Counted from the first letter of the stretch, positions 1 through 8,868 are shown. The stretch is DNA of 54,444 bases from Phycisphaerae bacterium (GCA_016782865.1 JADHXR010000030.1:1-54444); one strand, 5' to 3'. Translations and numbers: made by a program. Notes: generated by a model not told the origin, from the sequence alone.

Positions 1-904
1 GCCCGGCGAGAAAGTCCCTCGCCTTCTCGCTGGTCAGAATCTCGACCACGTCAGTATACGTCAGTCTATGAAACGGCGGCTTGATTTTCTCCAGCGCTGC
101 AACCTCTGCACCCAGAGTCTCGAGCTGGCTCCTGTTGTTTTGAAGGACCTCGGCGACGACGAAGGAGACGAAATTCTCCGCAAGTTCGAGCAGCCCATCG
201 AGATCGATATATGCCACCTCCGGCTCGACCATCCAGAACTCGGTCAGGTGCCGACGCGTCTTGCTCTTTTCCGCTCTAAAGGTAGGCCCGAAACAATAGA
301 CCTTGCCGAAACTCATCGCGGCCGCTTCCAGATGCAACTGACCGGTCTGGCTCAGGTGCACGGGGCTGCCGAAATAATCGACCTCGAAAAGCGTCTGCTT
401 CTCCTCGCCCGCTATTGCCGTCAGCACCGGCGTATCGATCAGCGTGTAGCCGTTATCGTTGTAAAATCTGCGGATCGCGTCGATGACTGTGTGCCTGATC
501 TTTCCAATGCACCATTGCCCTTGCGAGCGAAGATGCAAGTGGCGATGCCTGAGCAGAAAATCAATGCCATGCGATTTCGGCGTAATAGGGTACCCGTCCG
601 CGGGCGAGATGATCTGCGCATCGGTCACAGCCAGTTCATACCCGCCGGCGCTGCGCTGCTCAGCCCTTACGGCACCGGTCACAGTCAGCGACGATTCCTG
701 CCCGAGACGCTTCAACTGCTCGAACAACTCGTCGGAAACTTTGCCCTTCTCCACGATACACTGACAAAGCCCCGTTCCATCGCGAACAATCAAAAACAAG
801 ACCTTGCCGCCTCCGCGGCTGTTGTACAGCCAACCCGACAGCGTCACCTCTTGCTCCGCGTGATTCTTCAACTGCTCGATATAAACGCTTGTATTGCTCG
901 TCAT
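1..904 (-). CDS. asnS: Asparagine--tRNA ligase, N-terminal 301 residues (cut by window edge)
   Basis: Class II aminoacyl-tRNA synthetase that charges tRNA-Asn in the cytoplasm. Read on the minus strand from ATG at 904, the product begins MTSNTSVYIEQL, continues with an OB-fold anticodon-binding domain (about residues 10-105, including LSGWLYNSRGGGKVLFL), then the catalytic core with the HLHLRSQ stretch, the LSQTGQLHLEAA segment and class II motif 2 (FRAEKSKTRRHLTEFWMVEPE). The LSQTGQLHLE and HLTEFWMVEPE wording fits AsnRS better than AspRS or LysRS. The frame stays open to base 1, so the C-terminal third, including motif 3, lies outside the window. The open frame on the opposite strand here is a shadow. 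Function follows from family knowledge; the Asn-versus-Asp call is inferred from motif wording. Confidence 0.93.
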   Translation of the reverse strand, partial: MTSNTSVYIEQLKNHAEQEVTLSGWLYNSRGGGKVLFLIVRDGTGLCQCIVEKGKVSDELFEQLKRLGQESSLTVTGAVRAEQRSAGGYELAVTDAQIISPADGYPITPKSHGIDFLLRHRHLHLRSQGQWCIGKIRHTVIDAIRRFYNDNGYTLIDTPVLTAIAGEEKQTLFEVDYFGSPVHLSQTGQLHLEAAAMSFGKVYCFGPTFRAEKSKTRRHLTEFWMVEPEVAYIDLDGLLELAENFVSFVVAEVLQNNRSQLETLGAEVAALEKIKPPFHRLTYTDVVEILTSEKARDFLAG

Positions 905-1034
905 GTATCACTTCCTCGATGTCGTCTGATTATGTTCAACACTTCAGCTATAGACTATACATCGAAAACCGATTTCCGCAAAGCACATACTTGGAGATTC
1001 CAGCACTTCGATCCCACCTGACTTGATTATCCCG

Positions 1035-1063
1035 TTGACACCGCTTTGGGGCTGTGATAGCGT
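1035..1063 (+). promoter_or_regulatory. Possible sigma70-type promoter ahead of the methyltransferase gene
   Basis: A perfect TTGACA (1035-1040) is followed after 17 bases by TAGCGT (1058-1063). The -10 box matches TATAAT only at the first, second and last base. It points toward the gene starting at 1223. The rest of the 318-base gap 905-1222 shows nothing else recognisable. Confidence 0.3.
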
Positions 1064-1222
1064 TTCTCTTGTTAACGTAGGGAGTCGGTTATCCGCGAGT
1101 GGAAAACAGAGAGCCTGATCGTGGCGATGATGACCGGATGTGCGTGAAGACCAAGAATAGCCTGATCGAGCGAGGCCTTGACGAGCAGCGGGCATCTTGC
1201 ATCTTTGAGGGCCAAGAATATC

Positions 1223-1789
1223 ATGAGTGACAGAAGCAAGCACGTATGCCCGGTTAAGAGAGCGGGAAGTCTCGATAATAGAATTCGAAGGTGGCTGCAG
1301 GACCCTCAGAAGATACTGGGACCCTATATCGACGAGGGGATGACCGTTCTGGATGTCGGTTGCGGCCCAGGGTTCTTCTCTATTGCGATGGCTCAACTGG
1401 TGGGCAAATCCGGTCGAGTCATCGCCGCCGACTTGCAGGAGGGCATGCTTGAGAAGCTGAGCAGCAAGATCCGAGGGACGGAACTTGAGCCGCGCATCAC
1501 GTTGCACAAGTGCCCGGACGGCAGGGTAGGCGTCTCAGACAAAGTCGATTTTGCCCTGGCGTTCTACATGATTCACGAAGTCCCCAACCAGGAAAAGTTC
1601 TTTGACGAGGTGCGATCAATGCTCAAACCCGGCGGGCTGGTTCTCATAGTGGAGCCGCCATTCCATGTCTCAAAAGGAGCGTTCGAAGAAACTATCGGCG
1701 AAGCACGAGATGCCGGACTGACACCGGTCGACAGACCGAGAATCTTTCTCAGCAAGGCCGTTCTGTTGAGAAAAGTGCCTGCGGAGTGA
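1223..1789 (+). CDS. Class I SAM-dependent methyltransferase
   Basis: About 188 residues from ATG 1223 (MSDRSKHVCPVKRAG). Motif I is clear: VLDVGCGPGFFSIAMA, followed by the acidic VIAADLQEGML, typical of Rossmann-fold class I methyltransferases that bind S-adenosylmethionine. A later LKPGGLVLIVEPP segment is the usual post-strand-5 motif. The cysteine-rich start (HVCPVKRAGSLDNRIRRWLQDP) occurs in a family of small stand-alone methyltransferases annotated only as class I; I cannot name the substrate. The frame extends upstream to a TTG at 1178, but the ATG at 1223 gives the usual family start. It stands alone, transcribed away from asnS, with no obvious partner gene. Confidence 0.85.
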   Translation: MSDRSKHVCPVKRAGSLDNRIRRWLQDPQKILGPYIDEGMTVLDVGCGPGFFSIAMAQLVGKSGRVIAADLQEGMLEKLSSKIRGTELEPRITLHKCPDGRVGVSDKVDFALAFYMIHEVPNQEKFFDEVRSMLKPGGLVLIVEPPFHVSKGAFEETIGEARDAGLTPVDRPRIFLSKAVLLRKVPAE

Positions 1790-2268
1790 AGAAACTGCAG
1801 CAGAACTCGGTCGGGCGGGAATGCCGGATATCAGATTCGCCTCTTATCAGCTATTCGTTCTCGGCGACCCCACTTCGTGTCTTGTGGCCTCTCGGCGGCC
1901 AGATGCGCCTTATGCGGACCTTGTTTGGGACCGCCCCGTAGCGCCCGCCCTTGCTCAGTCCCCTCTCGCCCTTGTTGTCGAGCGTAAAGTGATACTACCA
2001 TTTTCAACATGCTCTGAGGTTGTTTTATCGTTGACTTATTGTTCGGTTCGCGATAAGCACTATCCCGCGAAAGCAGAGACATCAATATTGGGTCGGTGCT
2101 AGCTGGCAAGCCTGATGATGAGCTTGGCATGGAGAATGTTAGTTGGGAGAAGATGCTTTAAGGCTCACGTGATCGCCGTATCTGGCCTGCAACTGCCGAG
2201 CTAGTGTGTATGACTGGGAAACGACGTGATATGTAGTTCGCCAGAGACAGATGAGTAAAGAGGAATAC
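1790..2268. other. Intergenic stretch without a recognised gene
   Basis: About 480 bases between the methyltransferase and the helicase. Short open frames on both strands show no coherent protein sequence. I see no hairpin or promoter strong enough to call. Confidence 0.4.
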
Positions 2269-3243
2269 ATGTCCGAGCAGAAGATTGATTGGCAAGCGCG
2301 TCTAAAGGGGAAGAATTCGGCGAAGTTCGAGGAGCTCTACGGTGCACAGGAAGCCGCACTAGATTCGTACTCTTCGGAGTTCATCTCAGTCCCCAACATA
2401 GCAATCGAGCTACCAACGGGATCGGGCAAGAGTCTCATTGCTCTGATGATTCTGGATTTCTGGATGGAGCAGGGAATGAGAACTGCTGTCTTGTGCGGTA
2501 CAAAGAATCTTGCCCGCCAGTTCAAAGATGAAGCGGATTCACTCGGAATCCCTAATATATTGTTCGAGGGACCTAAGTCGGGTTGGAGGACCGTGGACAA
2601 GTTCAAGTACACGCAGGCTCGAGGCGTCGCTATTTTGAATTACTGGGGGTACATCAATCAGTCTCCAGGCATTGACCCGGCCGACATTCTCGTCCTAGAT
2701 GACGCTCATCTTGCCGAAAACGCCGCACACAGTCTTTTGGCTCTTGATGTTCATGCGTCAGAGCACCCGGCGCTTTTTCGGGATCTGATCGCTGCACTTG
2801 CTGGTCGATTTCCACACTACACGAGGATAGTTGACTGCCAAGAGGGCACGCAGACTCCATTCGCTCCGATCGAACTGCTTAACTTTACCGACTGGCTTGA
2901 TTTCATTCCGCAGTTAGAGTCAATCATGGTAGAGTCTACCGAATGCCAATATGGTGGCAAACTGTCTTTCTCTTGGAACCGAATTAAACCATTGCTCTGC
3001 AGTACTCTTTGCTTCGTGGGTCCAAATTCCATCACTATCCGCCCCGGCTGTTACCCTCTTGCAGGTGAAGAGCACATCCGCAGCCCGAGACAGAGGATCC
3101 TTATGAGTGCGACTATAGGTACGGCAGATGATTTGTCACGCCGGACGGGAATCCCGGAAATCAGAAGTCTGCCGATTGCACCCCAATATAGACATGCTGT
3201 TCCAGGGAAGCGTCTTTTGGTCTTTCCAGACAGCGAGGCATGA
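2269..3243 (+). CDS. SF2 DEAD/DEAH-type helicase, N-terminal half (ends at an in-frame TGA)
   Basis: Superfamily 2 ATPase core. Counting from the upstream ATG at 2251, Walker A is LPTGSGKS (K60), Walker B is VLDDAH (D150-D151), and an MSAT motif III sits near residue 288. I prefer ATG 2269 (MSEQKIDWQARLKGK) because AGAGG lies just upstream; ATG 2251 has a poor ribosome-binding site. The frame stops at TGA 3241-3243, right after motif III, and the missing C-terminal RecA domain continues in the same frame in the next entry, starting only 9 bases later. This is one helicase gene interrupted by a single nonsense codon, not two independent genes. GC and codon use look similar on both sides. Either the stop is a recent mutation or sequencing error, or the halves are made separately by reinitiation at 3253. 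Confidence 0.8.
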   Translation: MSEQKIDWQARLKGKNSAKFEELYGAQEAALDSYSSEFISVPNIAIELPTGSGKSLIALMILDFWMEQGMRTAVLCGTKNLARQFKDEADSLGIPNILFEGPKSGWRTVDKFKYTQARGVAILNYWGYINQSPGIDPADILVLDDAHLAENAAHSLLALDVHASEHPALFRDLIAALAGRFPHYTRIVDCQEGTQTPFAPIELLNFTDWLDFIPQLESIMVESTECQYGGKLSFSWNRIKPLLCSTLCFVGPNSITIRPGCYPLAGEEHIRSPRQRILMSATIGTADDLSRRTGIPEIRSLPIAPQYRHAVPGKRLLVFPDSEA

Positions 3244-3252
3244 GAGACCGAT

Positions 3253-4866
3253 ATGGAAAGCCTAGCTTTTGCGGTGGCAACAAGGCTAAAACGGTCAGTC
3301 TGGCTGTGTGCCAGCTTTGCAGAACGGAACCATTGGTCACAGAGATTGAGGCAGCTAATAGAAGACAAGCAGATTTCAGACCAGCCTATTTTCATTGCTG
3401 AGGCTCAGGCGGAGGAAATAGACCAGTTCGTCGATGCCAAAGCTGGGCATCTGTTCACGGCCGCTCGCTACGACGGAATGGATTTTGACGGTGATATCTG
3501 CCGTCTTGTGGTGATGCCGTCCTTGCCCCATGCGTGCGGCGCGTTTGAGAGGTTCGTCAGCGAGAATCTTGCTGATGCTTCTTTCATGAATTCACGGATA
3601 TTCCAGCGGATGAAACAGGCATTGGGTCGTGCCACAAGGAACGACCACGACTGGGCTATCTATATATTCTTGAGAAACTCTTTCTCACAATATTTGACAA
3701 GCGCAGAATCGTTTGCCCGGTTCCCATCCAATGTACAGGCCGAAATTGAATTTGGCGTTGATGTATCTGCTCGAACGCTGGCCGATATCGTGAAAGTGAT
3801 CAATGGATTCGGAAGCGGCAAACTAGCCGAGATACAGTTCCCCCAGAAGCCATTATCGTTCCCTGAGATACCTGATTCTGATGTCAGCAGGGTAGCAGAC
3901 AAGGAAATTGACTTCTGGAACAAGCTCTACGTAACGCACAGCTTCGACCAAGCGGCGATCGCAGCCGAGACTGTGGCCAGCGAGTTTGAGACGGACAGAC
4001 AGCCTGGTTATTCGCTGTTTTGGCGCTACTTGAAATCGCTCGCCTCCTATCTTCGCTACCGCGTTGACAAAGATCCTGAAGGTTTGACGAATGCAAAGAA
4101 TGAACTGACTATGGTATTGTCCGAACCTCGCCAGAGCGCATGGTTCAGTCGACTCAATAGACTCCAGCAGACTCTGAATCTGGAGGCTATAACTGATGAA
4201 GCTGACTTTGAAGAGTTCGATTGCATATCAGCAAGCTGGAATCATCTTCTCAATCGCAACCTACGCAACCACCAAAAACATCAGCAGTTCTTCGATGATT
4301 TGCGCGACGCTCTTACAGGCAACGACCATAAACAATTCTGCCACACCGTGAAGAACCTTTTCCGACTTCTTGGTTGGGAAGCGGAGATAAAAGAGAAGCA
4401 GCAGGGCGATACGGACGTCGTTGCAACCGTATCAGTTGACGGAAGGCGTTGCCTGCTAGTAGTGGAAGGGAAGCCAGAGATGCAAGAAGGGAAGCCAATC
4501 CCACTGCGATATGTTAATCAAGTAGCTGGCCAATTGACACGATACAAAGCAGATTCACATTTTGCGAAATACGACGTTGCCGCCGTCCTAGTGTCGAAGG
4601 CAAGCCAAATAGATGACGCCGCGTTGCCTGCGGCTGGCAATGTAGCCTTCCTGCGGCAGACCTCTTTCAAGATTGCGGCCGACTTGGCCATCGCTGCTTT
4701 CCAACGTTACACCTCCATTCGCCACCGTAGAGGACTACTTCCGAAGAGAAGCGAGGCCTTGGAGGCACTCCAGATGTCGCCCAAGATACTGGGACTTTTC
4801 GCAGTTTGCGCTACGAAGGGGACAATCCTTGGCGACGAGCAAGTTCTTTCTGCACTGAAAAGGTAA
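3253..4866 (+). CDS. Helicase C-terminal half fused to a PD-(D/E)XK nuclease-like domain
   Basis: Continuation, in the same frame, of the helicase stopped at 3241-3243. Residues 1-140 form the second RecA domain: a motif V-like ARYDGMDFDGD (71-81) and motif VI QALGRATR (122-129, with arginine finger R129). A long alpha-helical middle follows (about 150-350). From about 350 to 480 there is a restriction-endonuclease-like segment: LFRLLGWEAEIKEK, then D388, then a strand ending E405-G-K407, which fits the D...(D/E)xK metal site of PD-(D/E)XK nucleases. The last 60 residues are unassigned. Helicase plus PD-(D/E)XK nuclease is an architecture common in defence and DNA-repair proteins, so a role against foreign DNA is plausible, but no other recognised defence gene flanks it. 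The first methionine (3253) may be only an internal codon of the original gene. Confidence 0.75.
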   Translation: MESLAFAVATRLKRSVWLCASFAERNHWSQRLRQLIEDKQISDQPIFIAEAQAEEIDQFVDAKAGHLFTAARYDGMDFDGDICRLVVMPSLPHACGAFERFVSENLADASFMNSRIFQRMKQALGRATRNDHDWAIYIFLRNSFSQYLTSAESFARFPSNVQAEIEFGVDVSARTLADIVKVINGFGSGKLAEIQFPQKPLSFPEIPDSDVSRVADKEIDFWNKLYVTHSFDQAAIAAETVASEFETDRQPGYSLFWRYLKSLASYLRYRVDKDPEGLTNAKNELTMVLSEPRQSAWFSRLNRLQQTLNLEAITDEADFEEFDCISASWNHLLNRNLRNHQKHQQFFDDLRDALTGNDHKQFCHTVKNLFRLLGWEAEIKEKQQGDTDVVATVSVDGRRCLLVVEGKPEMQEGKPIPLRYVNQVAGQLTRYKADSHFAKYDVAAVLVSKASQIDDAALPAAGNVAFLRQTSFKIAADLAIAAFQRYTSIRHRRGLLPKRSEALEALQMSPKILGLFAVCATKGTILGDEQVLSALKR

Positions 4867-4897
4867 CTTGCTACCAGACCAGCGATGAGTCTTCTCG

Positions 4898-5089
4898 CTA
4901 ATCCGGTGATTCTTTCGGCATGAGTATCCACGCGGCGAAGTAGGTTACCAGCAGCGGTAGCCCTCCGGTTATGATGCACAGGAAAACCGTCGCGATCCTC
5001 ACCGCCGTCGGGTCGACGCCGTATGCCTCGCCGATGCCTCCGCAGACGCCGAAAAACTTGTATTCATTGGACAGATATAGCTTTCTCAT
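4898..5089 (-). CDS. PspC domain protein (small membrane protein)
   Basis: 63 residues starting MRKLYLSNEYKFFGVCGGIG and continuing through EAYGVDPTAVRIATVF into one hydrophobic segment (about residues 33-56) that ends in WILMPKE. The KFFGVCGGIGEAYGVDPTAVR wording is the PspC domain signature. PspC proteins sit in the inner membrane and, in enterobacteria, take part in phage-shock envelope stress signalling; many bacteria carry stand-alone copies of unknown role, as here (no pspA or pspB nearby). A good AAGGAG ribosome-binding site lies about ten bases before the start. Confidence 0.88.
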   Translation of the reverse strand: MRKLYLSNEYKFFGVCGGIGEAYGVDPTAVRIATVFLCIITGGLPLLVTYFAAWILMPKESPD

Positions 5090-5201
5090 GTCGTGTCTCC
5101 TTGTCTCTCTACCGTAAAGACGCTCCGGCCGGGATTTTCTTCATATTCTTCTTTCGGGCCAGCAGACTTTCAGGGTCGGTTTCTCGTGCAGGTCATCGCT
5201 G

Positions 5202-5979
5202 TTATTGTCCTGCTGCCGGGATTATCTTGATCTCCAAGGGCCAAATGGGCCAATCGTCGGCGGGCCTCGAAGAAGAACCGCGTTCGTCGATCATCTCAAG
5301 CGATCTCAGTTGCTCCGGCGTTATCCCATCCCGCATGACAGCCCTTCTGATGTTCCCGGAAGCGACGGCTTCGATAGCAATGCCGACGCTCCTGTAATAC
5401 ACCGCCGGCTGCTGCTGGAGGTGACGGGCCAGTCTGAACTGGCATCGGTATTTGCCGAAAGCGGCGTCGATACGCCCTTCTTCCAGGTCGTTGGCCGCGG
5501 CCCAGGAAAGAATGAAAGTCGCCTTTCGCATATCGCGTAGCATTTGCCACGAGCCACCGCTCGGGCTGGGATAGACCGGGAAGCGGGCCTTCTGCATTTG
5601 AAAGATGTCGAGCAGCGTTTGCATAAACACCTGCTGTTGCCCAAGTTCAGCGGCCAGTTCTGGATGTTCACTGCTGGGCCCAGGGCTCGACATAAGCCGA
5701 TGGACTAAAGCCGGAAAGATCATCCAGAATAGCTGCATTGTCAGGATCGGTTAAGAACCGTCTGCAATAAACCGCGGCGTTCTCGGAGTCGGGGATCGCC
5801 AGCTCGGCGTCAATCGCAGCAAGTTTCTCATCTACTGACCGGAAATCCCACCATCCGGCTTTCCAGGCAAAACCGCAAAAGATTGTTACGACAACCACGC
5901 CAGCCAGGACAAGCCTGAGACGCCCGAAACGGCGTCTGCCTTTGCCGGTCTCAGTGCTCATCTGTCTATCTTCGGGCAT
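5202..5979 (-). pseudogene. Decayed paralogue of the adjacent membrane protein (frameshift and lost C-terminus)
   Basis: The first 103 codons from ATG 5979 (MPEDRQMSTETGKGRRRFG) align along their length with the neighbour at 5983-7065, including the transmembrane segment and the KAGWWDFRS motif (KAGLWDYRS in the neighbour). The frame then hits TGA after VEPWAQQ. In another frame (from about 5690 down to 5202) the similarity resumes: EHPELAAEL, LLDIFQMQKARFP, RIDAAFGKYRCQFRLARHLQQQPA match the neighbour's LLDISKMEKCRLP and RIDAAIEKYACVLQMGSHLRQQPV. A single-base indel near 5675-5690 joins them. The paralogue's last roughly 120 residues are absent. The start is 3 bases after the neighbour's stop, so the copies were a coupled tandem pair. 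Confidence 0.75.
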
Positions 5980-5982
5980 TTT

Positions 5983-7065
5983 TCAGTTTTCTCCTTTGCC
6001 GTGGAGTCTGAAATCCTCACCAGTCAGTTCGTAGACAAACGGCGTGTTGTCACGCGGATCGGTGAGCATTTCGGTCGAAAGTGATGGTTCGATTAGGTTG
6101 AGACTTTGGGGCCAATGTCCGGTCTCGTTTTTGAAACGCCGCAGTGCGATCAAAATATGCACGTTGCGCCGGTTTGCGAGGGTTCTCAGATGGAACCCGC
6201 GTGTTGTACTGAGAGCGCTATCATCAGACTTGCTCGTTGCCTTCCGATACGCCCAGTATCTGCGCCAGTCTGTGAGTCTGGGCCGTCCTCTGCGTTCGAG
6301 CAGCCTTTGGACTTTGAGCATTATTCTCAGATGCTTCTTCCATTTGTCCTCGGCCGGCAGCAGCGCCGCTTCAATAGCCGCCAATTGCTTCTCCGTCAGT
6401 TGGGTTCGGGTGACAAACTCCTTCATTGCATCAAGGACCAATGATTCATTGGCAACGCCATTATTGTAGTAATCAAGGACCGGTTGCTGGCGCAGGTGGG
6501 AGCCCATCTGCAGAACGCAGGCGTATTTTTCAATTGCAGCATCGATCCGTACCTCTGCTGCATCCATATTAGCGGATCGAACAAGCATGTAAGCCCAACC
6601 ACGCATTTGTCGGACGGGGTTGGCAAAATAGCTCACTTGCTGTCTATCCAGGGGGATCGGGAGCCGGCATTTCTCCATCTTTGATATATCGAGCAGCTTT
6701 GATATCAGGTCCTGCCGTTCATCGAGCCAGGCGGAAAGTCTGGGATAGTCTTGACTCAGCCAGGGCTTTTCGACGGTCAATCTCAGAGCCTGTCTGTCCA
6801 CCACGGGTGGGTCGCGTGGAAGAGGCAGGTGATTCTCGGTGAGCTTGCGGTAGGCAACACCTGCATCTTCGGACTCCGGTATGGCGTAGGCGGCTTCGAT
6901 CGCAGCAAGTTGTGCATCCGCCGATCGGTAATCCCACAGGCCCGCTTTCCAAGTCAGGCCGCCGACAATCGTCAAGGCCGCCACGAAAGCCAACACAGAC
7001 CAAAGGCGCCCGAAACGGCGTTTGGCTTTATCGGTTTCTCTCTTTTGCTTCTTGTCCTCGGACAT
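5983..7065 (-). CDS. Single-pass membrane protein of unknown function, downstream of glyS
   Basis: 360 residues. A charged N-terminus (MSEDKKQKRETDKAKRRFGRL) leads into one transmembrane helix (about 20-42), followed by the conserved-looking KAGLWDYRSADAQLAAIEAA and a long helical extracytoplasmic part. The C-terminus has a segment (RNVHILIALRRFKNETGHWPQSLNLIEP, then TDPRDNTPFVYEL) resembling the tail of other planctomycete membrane proteins in which a short fold presents a WPxSL motif followed by DPF/DPxN. I do not recognise a named family. It starts 3 bases after the glyS stop, so it is probably co-transcribed, and a decayed second copy follows immediately. Confidence 0.8.
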   Translation of the reverse strand: MSEDKKQKRETDKAKRRFGRLWSVLAFVAALTIVGGLTWKAGLWDYRSADAQLAAIEAAYAIPESEDAGVAYRKLTENHLPLPRDPPVVDRQALRLTVEKPWLSQDYPRLSAWLDERQDLISKLLDISKMEKCRLPIPLDRQQVSYFANPVRQMRGWAYMLVRSANMDAAEVRIDAAIEKYACVLQMGSHLRQQPVLDYYNNGVANESLVLDAMKEFVTRTQLTEKQLAAIEAALLPAEDKWKKHLRIMLKVQRLLERRGRPRLTDWRRYWAYRKATSKSDDSALSTTRGFHLRTLANRRNVHILIALRRFKNETGHWPQSLNLIEPSLSTEMLTDPRDNTPFVYELTGEDFRLHGKGEN

Positions 7066-7068
7066 ATC

Positions 7069-8547
7069 TCAGATGTCCAGTTTCTCTCGCAAATGGCTGA
7101 GCAGTTGGTCACTCGATACCCGCGTCTGCTTCATCGAGTCGCGCTCGCGCAAGGTCACCGTGTTGTCTTCGAGGCTCTGGCCGTCGACGGTGATGCAGAA
7201 CGGCGTCCCGGCCTCGTCCTGCCTGCGATAGCGCCGGCCGACAGCGCCTTTCTGGTCGTAGAAGCAATTGAAATATTTCTTGAGACCGTTATAGATATTC
7301 GTTGCGATCTCCGGCATGCCGTCCTTCTTGACTAACGGGAAGACAGCAGCCTTGACCGGCGCCAGCGCGTGGCCGAAGCGCAAGAGGTTTCGCGTCTCGC
7401 CGCGGACTTCCTCTTCGTCGTAGGCGTCGACCAAAAACGCAAGCGCGCTTCGATCAATGCCGGCGCTCGGCTCGATCACGTAGGGGATGTATCGCTTCTT
7501 CTGCTGATCGTCGAAATACGACAGCGGACCCTTCAGGTAGTCCTCGGCCTCGTCAGCCAGTTGGATCCTGCTCATGTCGCCCTTGCTCTCGTACCATTTA
7601 TTGAGTGTCCTCATCCCCCGCTGGTGCTGTCGCAGGTCGAAGTCAGTGCGGTTTGCGATGCCCTCGAGTTCCTGCCAGTCGCCCGAGCCGAACGGGAACT
7701 TGTACTCGATGTCCACGCATCCCTTGGCGTAGTGGGCCAACTCGTCGCAGTCGTGCTCGCGGAAATGCAGGTTCTCCTTCTTCAGACCCAGATCGAGGTA
7801 CCAGTTGAAGCGGGCCTCTTTCCAATGCTCGAACCATTGCTCGTCCGTGCCGGGCTCGCAGAAGAACTCGAGTTCCGCCTGCTCGAACTCTCGCGTCCGG
7901 AAGATGAACGCCTTGGTTGTCACCTCGTTGCGGAAGCTCTTGCCTATCTGGGCGATCCCGAACGGTATCCTGACTCTCGTAGTGTCGAGGACGTTCCTGA
8001 AATTTGCAAAAATCCCTTGGGCGGTCTCAGGCCGAAGATGCATCGTCATCGAGTCGTCGACGTTGGCCCCCATCTGCGTCTCGAACATCAGCTTGAACGG
8101 CATCGGCTCGGTGAATTGCCCTGTCGCTCCGCAATTTGGGCAGAGCTTGCCGCTCAAATCCTGCGCCTGGACCGCGACGGCGTCAATATCAACGTGCTCG
8201 GTGTGCTCCTGGGCCTGCCCGGAGGCTTCCTCTTTGAGATGGTCCACGCGCGTCCTGGTATTGCACTTTTTGCACTCGGCGATCAGGTCGGCGAACTTGT
8301 CGGCGTGTCCGCTCGATTTCCACACCATTGGGTGCATTAGAATGCTGCAATCGAGCCCCACGACGTCGTCGCGCATCTGGACGACGCTCTTCCACCAGGC
8401 CTTCTTGACGTTGTTCTTAAGCTCGACGCCGAGCGGTCCGTAGTCGTAACAGCTCGCCAGGCCTCCGTAGATCTCGCTCGATTGAAATATGAAACCCCGC
8501 CGCTTACACAGCGATACAATGTCCTCAAGTTTGGTAAGTCTTGCCAT
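7069..8547 (-). CDS. glyS: Glycine--tRNA ligase (homodimeric type)
   Basis: Class II synthetase that charges tRNA-Gly. The start MARLTKLEDIVSLCKRRGF and YGGLASCYDYGPLGVELKNN are diagnostic of the single-chain alpha2 GlyRS, as opposed to the GlyQ/GlyS tetramer. Further hallmarks are MHLRPETAQGIF, GKSFRNEVTTKAFIFRTREFEQAELEFF (motif 2) and PYVIEPSAGIDRSALAFL (motif 3). Two CxxC pairs (CKKCNTR, CPNCGATG) in the insertion could bind zinc. 492 residues is normal for the family. An alternative TTG start two codons upstream (8553) exists; ATG 8547 is preferred. Last gene before the membrane-protein pair, with a 3-base gap, so a glyS-led operon is likely. Confidence 0.95.
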   Translation of the reverse strand: MARLTKLEDIVSLCKRRGFIFQSSEIYGGLASCYDYGPLGVELKNNVKKAWWKSVVQMRDDVVGLDCSILMHPMVWKSSGHADKFADLIAECKKCNTRTRVDHLKEEASGQAQEHTEHVDIDAVAVQAQDLSGKLCPNCGATGQFTEPMPFKLMFETQMGANVDDSMTMHLRPETAQGIFANFRNVLDTTRVRIPFGIAQIGKSFRNEVTTKAFIFRTREFEQAELEFFCEPGTDEQWFEHWKEARFNWYLDLGLKKENLHFREHDCDELAHYAKGCVDIEYKFPFGSGDWQELEGIANRTDFDLRQHQRGMRTLNKWYESKGDMSRIQLADEAEDYLKGPLSYFDDQQKKRYIPYVIEPSAGIDRSALAFLVDAYDEEEVRGETRNLLRFGHALAPVKAAVFPLVKKDGMPEIATNIYNGLKKYFNCFYDQKGAVGRRYRRQDEAGTPFCITVDGQSLEDNTVTLRERDSMKQTRVSSDQLLSHLREKLDI

Positions 8548-8677
8548 GTTCAAGTTCCTAAATAATCCAGATTAACCGGCTCATTATACAGAAGCGAAGG
8601 TTGATAGCAAGGATTCAAAGGATGTGACTAATCTCTCCGGCACTGCGTAAGTCTCCCTCGTCCAGATGATTGTACTC

Positions 8678-8779
8678 ATTGTCATTGCGAGCACCTCACC
8701 GGATTCTCAGGAGGCCCGAAGGACCGTGGCAATCTCAACGCTCGCGATAGTTGAGATTGCTTCGCTTCGCAATGACAAT
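8678..8779. repeat. Palindromic dispersed-repeat-like element
   Basis: Perfect 13-base inverted ends, ATTGTCATTGCGA (8678-8690) and TCGCAATGACAAT (8767-8779), enclose a second perfect hairpin, GCAATCTCAA (8729-8738) with TTGAGATTGC (8751-8760). The sequence theme (TCATTGCGAGC ... GCAATCTC) is that of a palindromic repeat scattered through many bacterial genomes. It lies between the divergent glyS and guaA genes and would form a cruciform or RNA hairpin. Confidence 0.75.
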
Positions 8780-8868
8780 AGAGGCCCGCTGTGGTCTCGG
8801 AAACGATTATGCAGAACAACATTTTGCCTGCCAGAAGATTTGGACGCAACTGGATTGGAGCGCAATCG

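Noticed and set aside
68..1021. A 317-codon plus-strand frame at the left edge
   Set aside because: Antisense to asnS, whose motifs are clear on the minus strand.
3241..3243. TGA as selenocysteine or tryptophan codon
   Set aside because: No SECIS-like hairpin stands out, helicases of this class are not selenoproteins, and other genes here end normally at TGA.
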